A stretch of DNA of 64,000 nucleotides from Limonium bicolor (GCA_023374045.1 CM041780.1:170744085-170808084); one strand, 5' to 3'. Numbered from the stretch's first letter, positions 1 to 13,055 are shown. The notes: generated by a model from the letters alone, not told the origin. Program-made: numbers and translations.

Positions 1-1687
1 CGCAACTAGACAGAGACCATATGCCAAGTTCAGTTATGAGTTATTTCGGTTTGTTAGTAAGCGTTGAGAAGAAATAGCCATGTAACAGCTCTCCTTACCT
101 TGATTGGGAGTTGGTTCCTTGAAGGTTTAGACTCAGTCCCAGAAGGGTCTTGTTGAGGGAATTCATACGCTAGGACATATGAGACAGAGGGAAAGTCAGT
201 TCCTCAATTTTTCCTTTTGTTTGAACACGAAACAGCAAGAGATATAGGGACTGTAACATCAGAACGTCCTCCTGGTTCCCAGGTCTCACCTCTGGGAGTT
301 CTTGGAGTGTAGTTTGGTTTCAGGATTTTCCAGCGCTCTAATCCCACCTAGCATGCAAAGTTCTTGCGTGAGATGAGAAGGAAGTTAGAGGACTGGTGCA
401 GGAACTCTCGGCAAAACCAAACAGAGGGAGTTTTGTTTCGGTTTTACCTGTTGGTTGTTTGGGCTGATTACCAAGCGTTTGAGCCCCAGATCGATCAGGC
501 AGAAAAGGTGAGAACAAGGAGTTTGGAGCTCACTGATCAGCAAAGAAAGATACGACAGTAATGTAACAGTTTTCTTTTCAAACTGAAGCCACAAGCTAAG
601 AAAGATTCAGTTGTGGATTGTTTGCTTACCTTCACGCATGGGATTAGCGCACCAGAGGAAAGATTACACAGAGGCTGTGTTCATTTATCCGGCTAGTTTT
701 CTGCACATGCAGGGGCCAGGAAATGAAGTGGCTGGGTGTAAAGACTAGCTCAGGAGTTAGTGTTCGCCATTTACAAGAACAGGAGGTATGGTTGTTTGGA
801 ACGACAGATTCTGAGGCAGCAGAATTGTGTTTTGGTTTATTTTTTTGCAGAATTCAAGACGTCACTGCGTCAGGAGGGGGGAATAATGGTAGCTTTTGGT
901 CCTTCTTATGTCAATATTCTAACCAAATGTAAGGGTATGGGCTTGACCAAACTTAAACTAGCGACACAGCAGTACCTTGAGGAATAATGCGGGAGTGATC
1001 TTTCCTTTCTTTTTGGTAACTGCAACCGACATCAGTGGGGGCTCCATGTCTGTATATTTTTTTTTGAAACTCTCATTCAACAGCAGCAGTACAGGACGGG
1101 TGCGGGGCACACGAGGGTTTGATCGGGAAGAGAAGAAAGCAGCAACGGAGGACTGGTAAAATTTGAATGTTGAGGGCGTGCACCGACCAGCGCAGGAAAT
1201 CGATTTATCCATTGGAGGAGAAAGAGTTCGAGAGTGCAGGTGCGTGTTTGTTTTCTTTCTTTTTTTTTTTGTAGTTATCTTAGTTGACATAATATTAGTT
1301 TAAATTCGTTGGTTTCAGTTACTGAATTTAAGCGTAGCTAACCGGTTAAACATTTGTCGAAGGTACGGGAGGTCTTGGGTTTGAACCTCGAAGGGAGCGT
1401 ATTTGCTCCTTTTTTCTTTCTTTTTTTTTGTATGGGTTATACATGTTTATTTATGTATGTAAGACCATATATTATGGCGTTATATTTATTTATTTATTTG
1501 TTACAAGGTTATGCGACGTTATTACTACTCATTTACAACGTTACAATATCGTAACGTTACATACGTGTATTTTTCGTATTCGTACACATATATATATACT
1601 AGATTTAATTGTCCGTACGTTATTTTATGTACGTATTAAAAAAAACGCGTTATTATTTTTATGCGTTTAATATTTAGGGGTATTTCA
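1..1687 (-). repeat. E1 3' LTR (partial, cut by window start)
   Basis: This segment repeats almost base for base at 9232-10912, with only a few substitutions and short indels, so the two are the LTRs of one recently inserted element. The element reads on the minus strand. The LTR edge is GGGGTATTTCA at 1677-1687, which is TGAAATACCCC in the sense direction. The rest of this LTR lies left of the window, so its far end and target duplication cannot be checked. Short open frames inside it occur in both copies but resemble no known protein and are not treated as genes. Confidence 0.93.
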
Positions 1688-1724
1688 GCTTACCCCCCTT
1701 AAAAGAGACTTCGTCCCGAAGTCT
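1688..1724 (-). promoter_or_regulatory. E1 polypurine tract with adjacent hairpin
   Basis: In the sense direction the purine run TTTTAAGGGGGGTAAGC lies directly before the 3' LTR start, the expected place for the plus-strand DNA primer of a Gypsy-type element. Just upstream is an 8-bp perfect hairpin (AGACTTCG at 1706-1713, CGAAGTCT at 1717-1724, loop TCC). E2 and E3 have a hairpin at the same place with a different sequence. Confidence 0.85.
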
Positions 1725-2396
1725 TACTTCCTTAACTTATATTTTCCACTCCTAGCAAATCTTAGGGATCCAGTCCCGTATTCATTATCGATACCCAAAG
1801 GATTAAGTCCATAGTTATACTGCTCGGTGCTTCTAAGCACCGTGCCACATCAGTGGCTTCACACCAGTTCTCATAGTAGACCAAGAAGCTAGCAATGTAT
1901 AACATGCTAAAGTGCAAGCCAAGGCACACAACATTCATTCATACAGAGCATATAATATGCTAAAGTGCAAACCATGGCACACAACATTCATTCATAGCAC
2001 AAAGTACATCCAATACAGTACACACAATCCAAAACACACAAACCTACTAACCATCAACGTGTGGTTGTAGGAATACGCACAGTGAAGGGATCAAGTCCCG
2101 AATTCGTTCTCTCTAAACAGGGGATCATGTCCCGCAATTCCACAGTTCTATTTCATCATTTATGCTTATAAGCACCACGCCACATCTGTGGCTTCACCAA
2201 ATTCTCAATAATACTTCAATTCTCAATAATACTTCAATGTACCAGTAATATTCATATATTGTACTCATAAGTGACCAGATGGTAAGTCATTTATTCATAA
2301 TCACAATGCATTTAAACCAATCCACACACGGTACGCACTCATCGCATTCAAAAACAACACCTCAAACGAGTAACCACACAGTAAAACGCAACGCGC

Positions 2397-2433
2397 CTAC
2401 CCCCCTTAAAAATGGATTACGCCCACGTAATCC
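2397..2433 (-). promoter_or_regulatory. E1 internal polypurine tract with hairpin
   Basis: The sense strand has TTTTTAAGGGGGGTAG, nearly identical to the terminal tract but far from an LTR edge. It is preceded by a hairpin with arms GGATTACG (2414-2421) and CGTAATCC (2426-2433) and a 4-nt loop. The same pair occurs in E2 (18475-18509) and E3 (59759-59792). It resembles a central polypurine tract; that role is inferred. Confidence 0.6.
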
Positions 2434-3354
2434 CTATTATACCCTCTTAGAGCCTTGGTTCGAGATGTTTAATCCTCGTTGAGTATTCTAGTTTCTACGC
2501 AATGTAACCCACAATATATTCTCATCAAAGGTCTTGACCATGTTAAGGGTTTAGTTTCTGTATTAAAAGACTCTTATCGGTATCCGTACCGGTCTAGAAA
2601 TGGATTCGGGTTTAGGCTCTCTAGGTTTAAGGTATTGGTCGATAGATCACTTGTTATTCCACAGGCTAATGGGGAATACGGTCCACCAGCTTCTGCTGTG
2701 CTACTCTGATTACCTTCGGGTTTAGTTTCCCCTTTTGTACTCAGGAGGCCTTCTAGGCTTGTATTGATACATTCTCCGTACTAACGATTTAGTTCTTATT
2801 ATTTCTCAATGTTATAATCATGTCATTGTTATAACAACACGTTTATTTTATATAGTCGATCGTAATTGTACGTCGACGGTTAGTTTACTCTCCTGGCATT
2901 TTTACTTATTTTATAGCTTGATTTGTACCGCCATCTTAGACTTTTCCTTATCTTTAGGTAACCTTTATTTCTCAGTCCAGTTATGGCATTGACACTGCTG
3001 GTTGACTTCAATTAGTTTCAGTAAAAAGGTTACCGGATTATATGCGTTAGAAGTTCCTACGATTGTAAACTGTCTGGCTACTACCGGTTACATATTACAC
3101 TTGATTTCGATAGTATGTATTTTATGTGGTAACTTTTAGGTTATTAGTAACCCCACATCATCTCAAGTCTTCACAAATTGTGTACCCATGTGTTTAGCCT
3201 CAGAGTTTCGAATTATGTATCAATGGATTCTACAAGCTCGTATTATCCACATCAACCTCGCTTTCTTGGTAATTTCTTAATCTTGACCTTTAATATTTCC
3301 ACCGATCTGTAGTTCATGTGTCCACTTGTGGGAGGTTTCAAGGGTCATCCAACA

Positions 3355-3434
3355 CTAATGTGATCAGCACAAGCGTCGGACTACCTTTTCACCCCAATTT
3401 GTGCGTAGTGTTCCTTGACCTGGCCAGGGTCAAG
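3355..3434 (-). other. E1 copy of the conserved two-hairpin module
   Basis: Hairpin one has arms CTTGACC (3414-3420) and GGTCAAG (3428-3434) around loop TGGCCAG, whose TGGCCA is self-complementary. Hairpin two (3355-3373) has loop TGATCAG but a weakened stem, 4 of 6 pairs. They are separated by 40 nt holding a core (sense) CACAAATTGGGGTG. E2 and E3 have the same arrangement and spacing. Compared with E2, a stem T-A pair is C-G here. Confidence 0.65.
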
Positions 3435-4832
3435 TTCAACCTTGCACGTCCGATTTAGACGATCAAACAATTATTTACATTTGTATTCTTATCCCACTCG
3501 TTTCTAGTCCTCTGCAAATCAATTCATTGACTAGTGTCACCATCTAAGCCTTTAGATTAATCGTTCAATTCTTTAACTGTACATATCTCTAGGTGTGTAC
3601 ACATATATATTCGTTCATCCATGTATATATATATATTCCCATGTGTTATAATCCTCTTGATTTATATATAGATTCCTATTATCCTCAACACCTACAACTA
3701 ATATAGAATTTACAAAATGATTCTTTACTTATTTTAACCCATCAATTACTTCCTCCCTTAAGTCCATTAATCTTGTTTAAAGTTTCCAAATTTCAATACC
3801 CAATTATTCCAAAATATTTGGTTTTCTCCTGATATTTTCCTCCTCATAAATATTTGACTGCTTTTTTCTTGTTGGCCCAATTAGGCTCCCTTCAATCTGA
3901 CTTAAGCTTTATCCCGTTTTCCATTTTAATATATATGTATATATTTGTTTTTGCCTCGTAACCTTTCTGTTACTTTCTCATTATTATTCTTCGTTCACCG
4001 GTGGTAGAAACAGAGGTGAATGACAGTTGGGGTCACCAGTTCAGCTGTCGGTTTAGAGACTTAGATACTTAGAAGATAATTGAATAAGAAGAAGGAGAGG
4101 TGGTGTTGTGTTCCTCAAGTAAAGTGGAGAATGAAGAGAAACGTGAGAAGGAGCAGGGAATGTATTGAATTCCTAATATTACGCTTTAGTTGTAAAATTG
4201 TGTCATGCTTCGTTAAGCATCATAGGTGTACCAATTTTATGGTGTAATTTTGTCTTGAACTATATTCTCTTATTTCATTGTTTTCCGAGGGGTTTCTTAA
4301 ATAGCCCTCTCAAGTGTTCGAATTGCAGAATTTATCTCAATCCCATCCTTGGCTTAATTAATTTTTTGAGCTTTATCTATTTTATAAATTTTAGGGTATT
4401 TCGGTCTTCTTTTCTTGTGAGTAGGGTCCTATCGACTGCTAAGCATGTCGACCCAAGTTGTCGCTAATATTGGTCCCTCAATGGGTATATTCCTCTGGCG
4501 ATGTCTTTGAACTTCACGCTCTAGTTAGGGTTTCAAATCTTGGGAATGTTGTATGATATCGTCTTTTCTTACGGGTTAATAACATTAAGTTATTGCCGGA
4601 TCGGGTTTTCCCGAGTGTGAGGAGGCTTTCTACCTCTCCGGCGTTCCTTCTATGAATTGAAATGGACCCCAGGGATGTGGAGGTTGGGTGTGTGTGTCTA
4701 TTGGGTATCCAGTAATTACTGGGGAAGAACCCTAACTAACGCGCCTCACATACTAACCTTTAACCCTGTTTCCCGAATTCAGGTTTTCCTATACTCGATA
4801 CTTCTCTGTTCCAGTCATCAGAGCGCAACTAC

Positions 4833-4844
4833 GCTCTGATACCA
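4833..4844 (-). promoter_or_regulatory. E1 primer-binding site (initiator Met tRNA)
   Basis: The sense strand reads TGGTATCAGAGC, complementary to the 3' end of plant initiator methionine tRNA, four bases after the 5' LTR ends in TACA. This fixes the minus-strand orientation of E1. Confidence 0.93.
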
Positions 4845-4848
4845 CTTT

Positions 4849-7800
4849 TGTAACACCCCGAATAACGATCAACAATTAAACAACGCGCCTAAAGGTAACA
4901 TGAGACGTCTACGCAGCGGTTCCTACTCTATTCGGGTGCTACAGACGCCAACCACCCACGTGGTTGACAGACCACATTACTAACACCAAGTTACGGTCTG
5001 AATGACTGGAAGTCCAACTTAACGAAATCCAAATACAATATAAAGTACAACTCAAGTACCGAGCATCTACAGTTTGGTTAATAACTTAAACGACATAACC
5101 CTTGCATAGAAAGCATACTCTCAAAGTCTTGCCATGTGGACTACCCCCAATGATAGTCCTTCTCCTACACTCCGTCACGTTCCGGATGATCACCTGTAAA
5201 AATAAAGGACTCAGCAAACTATGCCGAGTATGAACGTGTGAAGCCCGCATGTTACCGGGCCACACACTACTTGGTCGAATATTATTAAGTCATTTTTCAT
5301 GCTATATGAGCAGTAAAGCACACATCAGCACACCATAATATCATACACACTTCAAGGTAGCATAGCAACATCAACAAACATCCAGCATAACAAGCTGGCA
5401 TCATAGCCATCAAAACGCAACCAAGCACAACAAGCTGCTAATATAGCAACAACAATCATGTAAGTCATCAGACATGTGCATAGGTATGTTTACCAATGAT
5501 CCTCACTATGGGATCGTTCGAGCGTTGTGTGTTTTCATTTCTTTCCTCTTGTTCCCATGATGTGTATTTTCTTTTTCTTTTCCTTGCACCAGGTCTGGGG
5601 ATATAGTTTAGATCCCGTGACCATATCATGTAGGTGCCAATCGTTCCTTGTTTCTTAAATGGTTACTTGTGAATTCTCTTATCACCACAATTTGGAGTAC
5701 ATCCTGTCCATAGCTAATCCTCCATTCCTGGATAGCTCTTTTCTCTCTCTATTGTTTTTAAACGTTACTAGCCACTGCTCCGGATACTAAGGGTCCGTAT
5801 CCCTATTCCCTCTCAATGTTACTAGCCTCTGCTCCGGATACTAAGGGTCCGTATCCCTATTCCTTCTCAATGTTATTAGCCTCTGCTCCGGATACTAAGG
5901 GTCCGTATCCCTATTCCTTCTCAATGTTATTAGCCTCTGCTCCGGATACTAAGGGTCCGTATCCCTATTCCTTCTCAATGTTACTAGCCTCTGCTCCGGA
6001 TACTAAGGGTCCGTATCCCTATTCCTTCTCAATGTTACTAGCCTCTGCTCCGGATACTAAGGGTCCGTATCCCTATTCCTTCTCAATGTACTAGCCTCTG
6101 CTCCGGATACTAAGGGTCCGTATCCCTATTCCCTCAATGTTACTAGCCTCTGCTCCGGATACTAAGGGTCCGTATCCCTATTCCTTCTCAATGTTACTAG
6201 CCTCTGCTCCGGATACTAAGGGTCCGTATCCCTATTCCTTCTCAATGTTACTAGCTTATCATCATCTTTGGTAACCCGACACCATAGTGGGTGTCTTTAG
6301 AGGTCCTCTATAGTTAAGAGGGGTTTCCTCTTTGTATAGTTCTTTTGTTTTGTCTACGTGGTTCGTCATGTCTCACCAAAGGAGACTTGTTCTTCATTAT
6401 CATTAAAGCATGGACACCATAGTGGGTGTCATGGTAGTCCTCAATGGCTTAGAGAGGAGTTCCCCTTATAGCGTTTTCTTTGTTTACATAATTCGTAGTA
6501 GTTCTCGTATAGTTTTCCCTTTATGTAGCTTCTTTGTTTACATAGTTCGTCGAGTCTCATCTCAAAGTTCCATAACGCGAAAGGGACTAAACTACTGTGT
6601 GCGCGCAATGATATATCCAGCAATGATATAGGAATCATACAACATGATAAACAAGCAACCCAATTTCATGCTTTGATCTTATGTCATTTTCACACAAAGC
6701 ACACAGCACACAAAGCAAACAAGCCGTGTAACACGGCAACATACGAACCACACATGTCCATACCTGGATCAGAAGCAAGTAGTCTCACACACGGAGTCCC
6801 GGTCGGAGTTCGCTACGGCCCTAGCGTTAATTAAAACAACACATCAGTTTATGATTTCACGTGGCGACCACTGTGAACGAATCCTAGTCTATCACATCCT
6901 ATCGGTATTGTTTCCTAGGTGAATCTTGAAAAGCTTAGTTGTATTAACCCTTAGAAACTTCCCAAGTGTTAGACATTTACATTGTCGATCCATACGTTAA
7001 CTAGGTCCTTCCCCTAGCTAACGTTTCGAAGTATTATAAGCACTAACGTGTAACAAGTTTATCTCAGGTGGGTTTTAATTTTTCTAAGATGTATTCCTTC
7101 GTTAACTATTTAGCCATGTTTTCAGCTCATTATCCACACCATAACTCCTGTATTTATGGAGTTCACTTATACCGTGACACCAGGTTTCCAAAACCGAAAT
7201 AAATTCTTGTATACAACCTTATCTTATCACACCTTTAATGTATCTAATATTGTCCAAACTTCTCAAAATATTTCACCCTCTAGCTAATATATGTATTAGT
7301 ACTGTTATGGGTTCATTTTCAAATCATTGCAACCTTCTTAGCCCATGGGTATAGCAGTCACACAGAGGCAGCAAATTATCGAAATCTAAGCTTCCATTTA
7401 ACCTTGCTGTTTGAGGTATTTAATTGTTTCCTAACTTCTCCCAACCTGTCTACTCTCTTAGGTAGATCTATTAGCCAGGTTCTAAACTCATTTCCAGATC
7501 TATTCCATACCCCTACACCAACTGTATCACTCTTATACAGAACCAACAGATTTCAGAAAACTGAAGCACGGTTTGTATATTTCTCCCTCAAGCTCCCTTT
7601 TAGTTCATCAGTCTGTTTCCAATTCCACTCAAAAGTTTCACCCAACTAGAACACTGTATTAGGGAGATTATAACCTCAAAACAACCTCAAAACCACTCCG
7701 TTAACACCTTTGAATGTTCATTGTACAGAAACCCCAAAGTTTATAAAACTGTAGCATAATCTCAGTGTTTAATCTCACTTAACCTCTCCTTATAGAAACC

Positions 7801-10800
7801 TATCTTTAATTTCTCCCCCAAGTGTATTCCCCTCTTCATAGTCATGTTAGCTGTGTTTTAGATCTGTTCTCAGTTTACTATTAAGTCGATGCACATTCAC
7901 ACCACCTCTGAAATTAGTTGTGAAGAGACAAAAAATGTTACTGAATTGAAATTCCGGTTTCTTGCACTTCTGTTTTTCTCACGGTTATTGCACCAGATTG
8001 GGTTCTAAATTCCTCCCAAATGTTTATAACCCATCTGGGTGTATTGGCTACGTTTTACCTTCATAATTAAGCTAACCTCAACACTCAAACCACTCTGGAA
8101 ATCGGTTACACTGAAAACACAGTTACAGAACAGATTTTTTTTTTTTCTAACGTTTCTGCACATATTTCTGATTACCACAGCTTCTACTCCTCTTTTAATG
8201 TGCGAGTTGATTTTCTCTAGCATTCCCCGCTCATCCCCACTTAGTCTCGTGTGTTAGCAACTCTTTAGGCTCATTATCGAACCAATAACATCCTTATAAC
8301 TCCTCTGAAATTGTGTATACAGAGTGTAATCATCCTTGAAAACTGAAGCTACAATCTGTGTTTTCTCCTCTTCCTCTTATTTTTAATTGCTTAAGCTGAC
8401 CTCTGATCCCTTCCCAAATTGTTATAACTTACCTAAGTGTGCTAACATGGGTTTAGATTTATTTCCCCTCCCCTGCAATCGTTATAAGCCTCTGAAAAAT
8501 CCATATACAGAAAACCGGTAAATTTCAGAAACTGAAATCTATTCCTGCACACTACCTTCTTCTCACTTCTATTTTAGTAACTGTTTCCCTTAAGACTGGA
8601 AGGCGGGCTACTACCTAGGCAAGGGGATTAGCAAGATGTTAGGTACATCAACTACCCATTACAGCCCTCACAAAGACTTCTGGAAGTTGGTTGTACAGGA
8701 GCTAAATTTTACTAGCCGGGAACTCCAGCTCCTGTACTAGTTTATTATGGTTTCACACAGATTTTTCCTTAATCATTTCTAACTCATTTTTATCAGGTTT
8801 ACCCATCTTTGAACAGCAGTTTACAGTTGTTCTAGCACAGTTTAAAGACATCAATCAAGCATTACAAATCTGAAACTAGAACCGATGTATCTTCTCTGCT
8901 GTGTTTTTTTTTTTTATTTAATGTATCACCTTGTCTTCAGATTCCTCTCAAAGTTCTCACCCAACTGGCTAGGTGTATTAGGGAGTTCTTTAACCTCAAA
9001 ACCAAGTCGAAACACCCGTGGTCATTCCTAGACAGTTAGTATACATGACTCAGAGTTACAGAATTTGAGTTGATTATCAGCTGACAGAACTTTTCAACAT
9101 CAGGTTGTTTAGTTCCTTTTTTTTTTGTACTGTTGTAAAGCATGAATTGAGTACGTGTTTAGGAATACTACCTTGGGTATTTAGGACTTGTCCCTCCTGC
9201 AGCATTCCTTGGTGTTTCCCTGGTATGTTTCCGCAACTAGACAGAGACCATATGCCAAGTTCAGTTATGAGTTATTTCGGTTTGTTAGTAAGCGTTGAGA
9301 AGAAATAGCCATGTAACAGCTCTCCTTACCTTGATTGGGAGTTGGTTCCTTGAAGGTTTAGACTCAGTCCCAGAAGGGTCTTGTTGAGGGAATTCATACG
9401 CTAGGACATATGAGACAGAGGGAAAGTCAGTTCCTCAATTTTTCCTTTTGTTTGAACACGAAACAGCAAGAGATATAGGGACTGTAACATCAGAACGTCC
9501 TCCTGGTTCCCAGGTCTCACCTCTGGGAGTTCTTGGAGTGTAGTTTGGTTTCAGGATTTTCCAGCGCTCTAATCCCACCTAGCATGCAAAGTTCTTGCGT
9601 GAGATGAGAAGGAAGTTAGAGGACTGGTGCAGGAACTCTCGGCAAAACCAAACAGAGGGAGTTTTGTTTCGGTTTTACCTGTTGGTTGTTTGGGCTGATT
9701 ACCAAGCGTTTGAGCCCCAGATCGATCAGGCAGAAAAGGTGAGAACTAGGAGTTTGGAGCTCACTGATCAGCAAGAAAGATACGACAGTAATGTAACAGT
9801 TTTCTTTTCAAACTGAAGCCACAAGCTAAGAAAGATTCAGTTGTGGATTGTTTGCTTACCTTCACGCATGGGATTAGCGCACCAGAGGAAAGATTACACA
9901 GAGGCTGTTCATTTATCCGGCTAGTTTTCTGCACATGCAGGGGCCAGGAAATGAAGTGGCTGGGTGTAAAGACTAGCTCAGGAGTTAGTGTTCGCCATTT
10001 ACAAGAACAGGAGGTATGGTTGTTTGGAACGACAGATTCTGAGGCAGCAGAATTGTGTTTTGGTTTATTTTTTTGCAGAATTCAAGACGTCACTGCGTCA
10101 GGAGGGGGGAATAATGGTAGCTTTTGGTCCTTCTTATGTCAATATTCTAACCAAATGTAAGGGTATGGGCTTGACCAAACTTAAACTAGCGACACAGCAG
10201 TACCTTGAGGAATAATGCGGGAGTGATCTTTCCTTTCTTTTTGGTAACTGCAACCGACATCAGTGGGGGCTCCATGTCTGTATATTTTTTTTTGAAACTC
10301 TCATTCAACAGCAGCAGTACAGGACGGGTGCGGGGCACACGAGGGTTTGATCGGGAAGAGAAGAAAGCAGCAACGGAGGACTGGTAAAATTTGAATGTTG
10401 AGGGCGTGCACCGACCAGCGCAGGAAATCGATTTATCCATTGGAGGAGAAAGAGTTCGAGAGTGCAGGTGCGTGTTTGTTTTCTTTCTTTTTTTTTTGTA
10501 GTTATCTTAGTTGACATAATATTAGTTTAAATTCGTTGGTTTCAGTTACTGAATTTAAGCGTAGCTAACCGGTTAAACATTTGTCGAAGGTACGGGAGGT
10601 CTTGGGTTTGAACCTCGAAGGGAGCGTATTTGCTCCTTTTTCTTTCTTTTTTTTTGTATGGGTTATACATGTTTATTTATGTATGTAAGACCATATATTA
10701 TGGCGTTATATTTATTTATTTATTTGTTACAAGGTTATGCGACGTTATTACTACTCATTTACAACGTTACAATATCGTAACGTTACATACGTGTATTTTT

Positions 10801-10912
10801 CGTATTCGTACACATATATATATACTAGATTTAATTGTCCGTACGTTATTTTATGTACGTATTAAAAAAAACGCGTTATTATTTTTATGCGTTTAATATT
10901 TAGGGTATTTCA
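4849..10912 (-). repeat. E1 5' LTR, 6.06 kb
   Basis: Bounded by TGTAACACCCC at 4849 and GGGTATTTCA ending at 10912, that is TG...CA in the sense direction. Its last 1.68 kb matches 1-1687. At about 6 kb it is long for an LTR; typical plant Gypsy LTRs are 0.3-3 kb and LARD LTRs about 4.5 kb. It contains a 9-copy 54-bp repeat at 5768-6254. The base after it, in element A, begins CTCGG, which should recur at the far end of E1 outside the window. No gene is recognisable inside it. Confidence 0.9.
5768..6254. repeat. 54-bp tandem repeat, nine copies
   Basis: Nine near-identical units of about 54 bp, each containing GGATAC and GTATCC around a 9-nt spacer, so each can fold as a short hairpin. Because 54 is a multiple of three, several units form an open frame (5816-6094) with an 18-residue repeat beginning MLLASAP. 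One unit has lost two bases and another lacks four, which breaks the frame. I take it as a minisatellite inside the LTR rather than a gene. Confidence 0.95.
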
Positions 10913-11785
10913 CTCGGAGTTAATAAGGGATTGTAGGATTTTCCAGTCTCGCACTGAGCGGTAAGCTCGGTGCCTGGGTATCCCATAAAATTTCAGTGTT
11001 TGTTCTTTACATGAACTCTTTTGACAGCCTATGTAGTCTTAAATATCTTATTAGTTAATATATTCCTTTTCATGACATCTGCTCGTTATTTAGGCAGATC
11101 ATAATTTGTAGTTACTGTAAGTTTGGACAGTTGATAATGCCCTTCTGCAGTTCAAGTAGAACTAACTTGTTATTTCTCGCTGTACTATCTCACACCCTTT
11201 ATCCCAAAGATAAACTCGGTTTCGTATTCGATTTAATACCCTTAATCCTATGGTACATTAACCTGGATTCTCCACTATAAATCAATGCGTCTCCTGACTT
11301 TAAAATAATTTTGTTCGCCCTAACATCCTCTTTTTATCACCATACAAAACTCAGCATCATCAACCTGTAGAGAATGCTACAACCTGTATCCTAATCCTTA
11401 CCCACACTTATCATACATAATTTAAGTTTTGATCCACTCCCATATCCTAGAACATAAAATCCTCCAAGGCCTATCCCCAAGTTCTACATTCATTGATAAT
11501 TAAGTATTTCTTGAGTAGGATCATGCCGGGTCAAAGTACTTGGCGTTATGCCTCTTGGTATTCCCGACCTTCGCTCATAGGCTCAGGTGATCTCGGTCTC
11601 ATAGGTAAGGAAAATAAATATTGAAGTATCCCATTAGGTGAGAGGTTACCTAATCAGGTCTCTCTAAATTTTGATACTTACTAATCACATATAAGTCTCA
11701 TTGACTGATAAATATAAACACACATTTATGCATCATGCATTAGGTTTAAGTTCTAGGCTTACCGGTTTCGAGCTAAGCGCTAGCC
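10913..11785 (-). mobile_element. Element A internal region downstream of gag, non-coding
   Basis: About 870 bp between the end of the A gag remnant and the E1 insertion. No protease or reverse transcriptase motif can be read on the minus strand, where pol would be expected to start. Element A may therefore be a gag-only derivative, but its remainder lies beyond the window and pol cannot be excluded. Confidence 0.6.
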
Positions 11786-12857
11786 TCAGCGCCTGAAGTT
11801 CCCACTATGTACTGGGTGTTTCTTCATGGGATTATCTCCTTTCCCATCCGGCTTCCGGATGAGGATGGCTGTCCTGCCGGTCCTGGCCTCCTCTTGGTCC
11901 GCCCGCCTCATTAGTTCGTGCTCTCTGTAAACCTCTAGTTCCCTTGTATACTCGACTCCCAGGATTGGAAAAACATTCATACTCCCTGTGACCTTCCTTT
12001 TTGCAATAACGACACTCCACCTTTCTTCCTGCGCAATCTACGCCTGGGTGATTCTTTCCACAGCGTTTACAGTAATAGCGACGTCGGGTTGGCTTGTTGC
12101 CTCTAGGTGGTGTTGTTCTTAGTGGTTGAGCATCAATAGCTGGGCCGGTCAGACGAGGGATCTGCTCCTTAGTCTTCTGACCATGGAAATCCTTCCGCCC
12201 CTTCTAATTTTCAAAGAATTTCTTCCGCTTCTTGCAGTAACCGCCCGAGGTTGCTCCATCATCATCTCCTCCAGCACTTTTCCTTTTCTTTCTTTCTGCA
12301 TCGGAGTGGTCGACTCCTGGCATATAGTCTAACAAACTGGTGCACCGTGTGTAGTACTGGTCAACTGTCTATCTCCCTTGGATTAAGGTCTTGATCTCCT
12401 GCCTTTTTCTCTGTTTTAGGTGTTAGGGGTAGTACTTCTCCCGCAACACTTCTACAAATTCTATCCATCCAAAGCCCGGTGTAGCTCTACGGTGGCCCTC
12501 AACAGACCGCCACCAAGCGTCGGCTGCATCCTTCAGGTTGTATACGGCGATGTCGACTTGCTGGTCTTCTGGAACTCTGACAGCCTTGAACGCCTTCTAG
12601 TGCTCTGCAATGAACTTCTCTAGTGCGGAGTGGTCCGGTTCGCCTGAATAAGTTGGTACTCTTGCGTCTATAACGCTCTTCAACCAGTTGGTTTCTCCGG
12701 GCCGCGGCGGGTGGGGTATGGCTCCCGTAAATTGAACTCATAGTTCCTACGCGAAAGTTGCCATGGCTGCTGCTAGTTCTGATACTGTTGGAACATCCGC
12801 CGGTGTCTCGCTACTGCGTCCACTGCTGTCTCCATGTGGTCTTCCGCTGGTCGACAT
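11786..12857 (-). pseudogene. gag: Gypsy-type gag pseudogene of element A
   Basis: Decayed capsid/nucleocapsid gene of a plant Ty3/Gypsy retrotransposon. Gag would form the particle that packages the element RNA. The frame starts at ATG 12857 (MSTSGRPHGD), 198 bases after the primer-binding site. A retrotransposon-gag domain lies around codons 60-160, with DAADAWWRSVEGHRRATP and FVEVLREKYYP recognisable. Two zinc knuckles follow: CKRCGKNHPGVDC (codons 263-275) and CRYCKKEGHREYEC (282-295). Stops fall at codons 37, 40, 87, 145, 163 and 218. After the second knuckle a frameshift moves the reading to a frame containing EVYREHELMRRADQEEARTG. The stretch between the gag domain and the knuckles looks shorter than usual. 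The sister copy at 32305-32774 shares the stop at codon 37. Family placement is confident; clade (Tekay-like) is a guess. Confidence 0.88.
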
Positions 12858-13055
12858 CTAAGATAGTATATTATTATTTCTACTCGGTCGCTACACCGTC
12901 ATACACAATCACAAATATGTAAGAGACTAAGTGCTAGTAATAAAAATATCCCTAGGGTTTTTCTAAGTCACGAATCCTCACGGACGTTTCCCGTATCCTA
13001 GTATTCCTATGCTCATTGTCCTAGACTCAGTATCTTTTCATCAGAGCGGTACTCC

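Larger units (their letters stand above)
1688..4848 (-). mobile_element. E1 internal region, non-coding (LARD-like)
   Basis: About 3.2 kb between the E1 LTRs. I find no gag, protease, reverse transcriptase, RNase H or integrase motif on either strand; open frames are all under 100 codons. Despite this it carries a primer-binding site, a terminal polypurine tract, an internal polypurine tract with hairpin (2397-2433) and the two-hairpin module (3355-3434), all shared with E2 and E3. Very long LTRs around a non-coding interior are the definition of a LARD. The order of two conserved blocks differs from E2 and E3: here the two-hairpin module comes before the internal polypurine tract in the sense direction. 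The rest of the stretch is unremarkable AT-rich sequence. Confidence 0.8.

Noticed and set aside
5768..6254. Regular repeats as a CRISPR array
   Set aside because: Units are contiguous with no unique spacers and lie inside a plant LTR.
12499..12741. 80-codon open frame at the gag locus as a separate protein
   Set aside because: It is a shifted frame of the gag pseudogene; the true gag frame is identified by its domain motifs.
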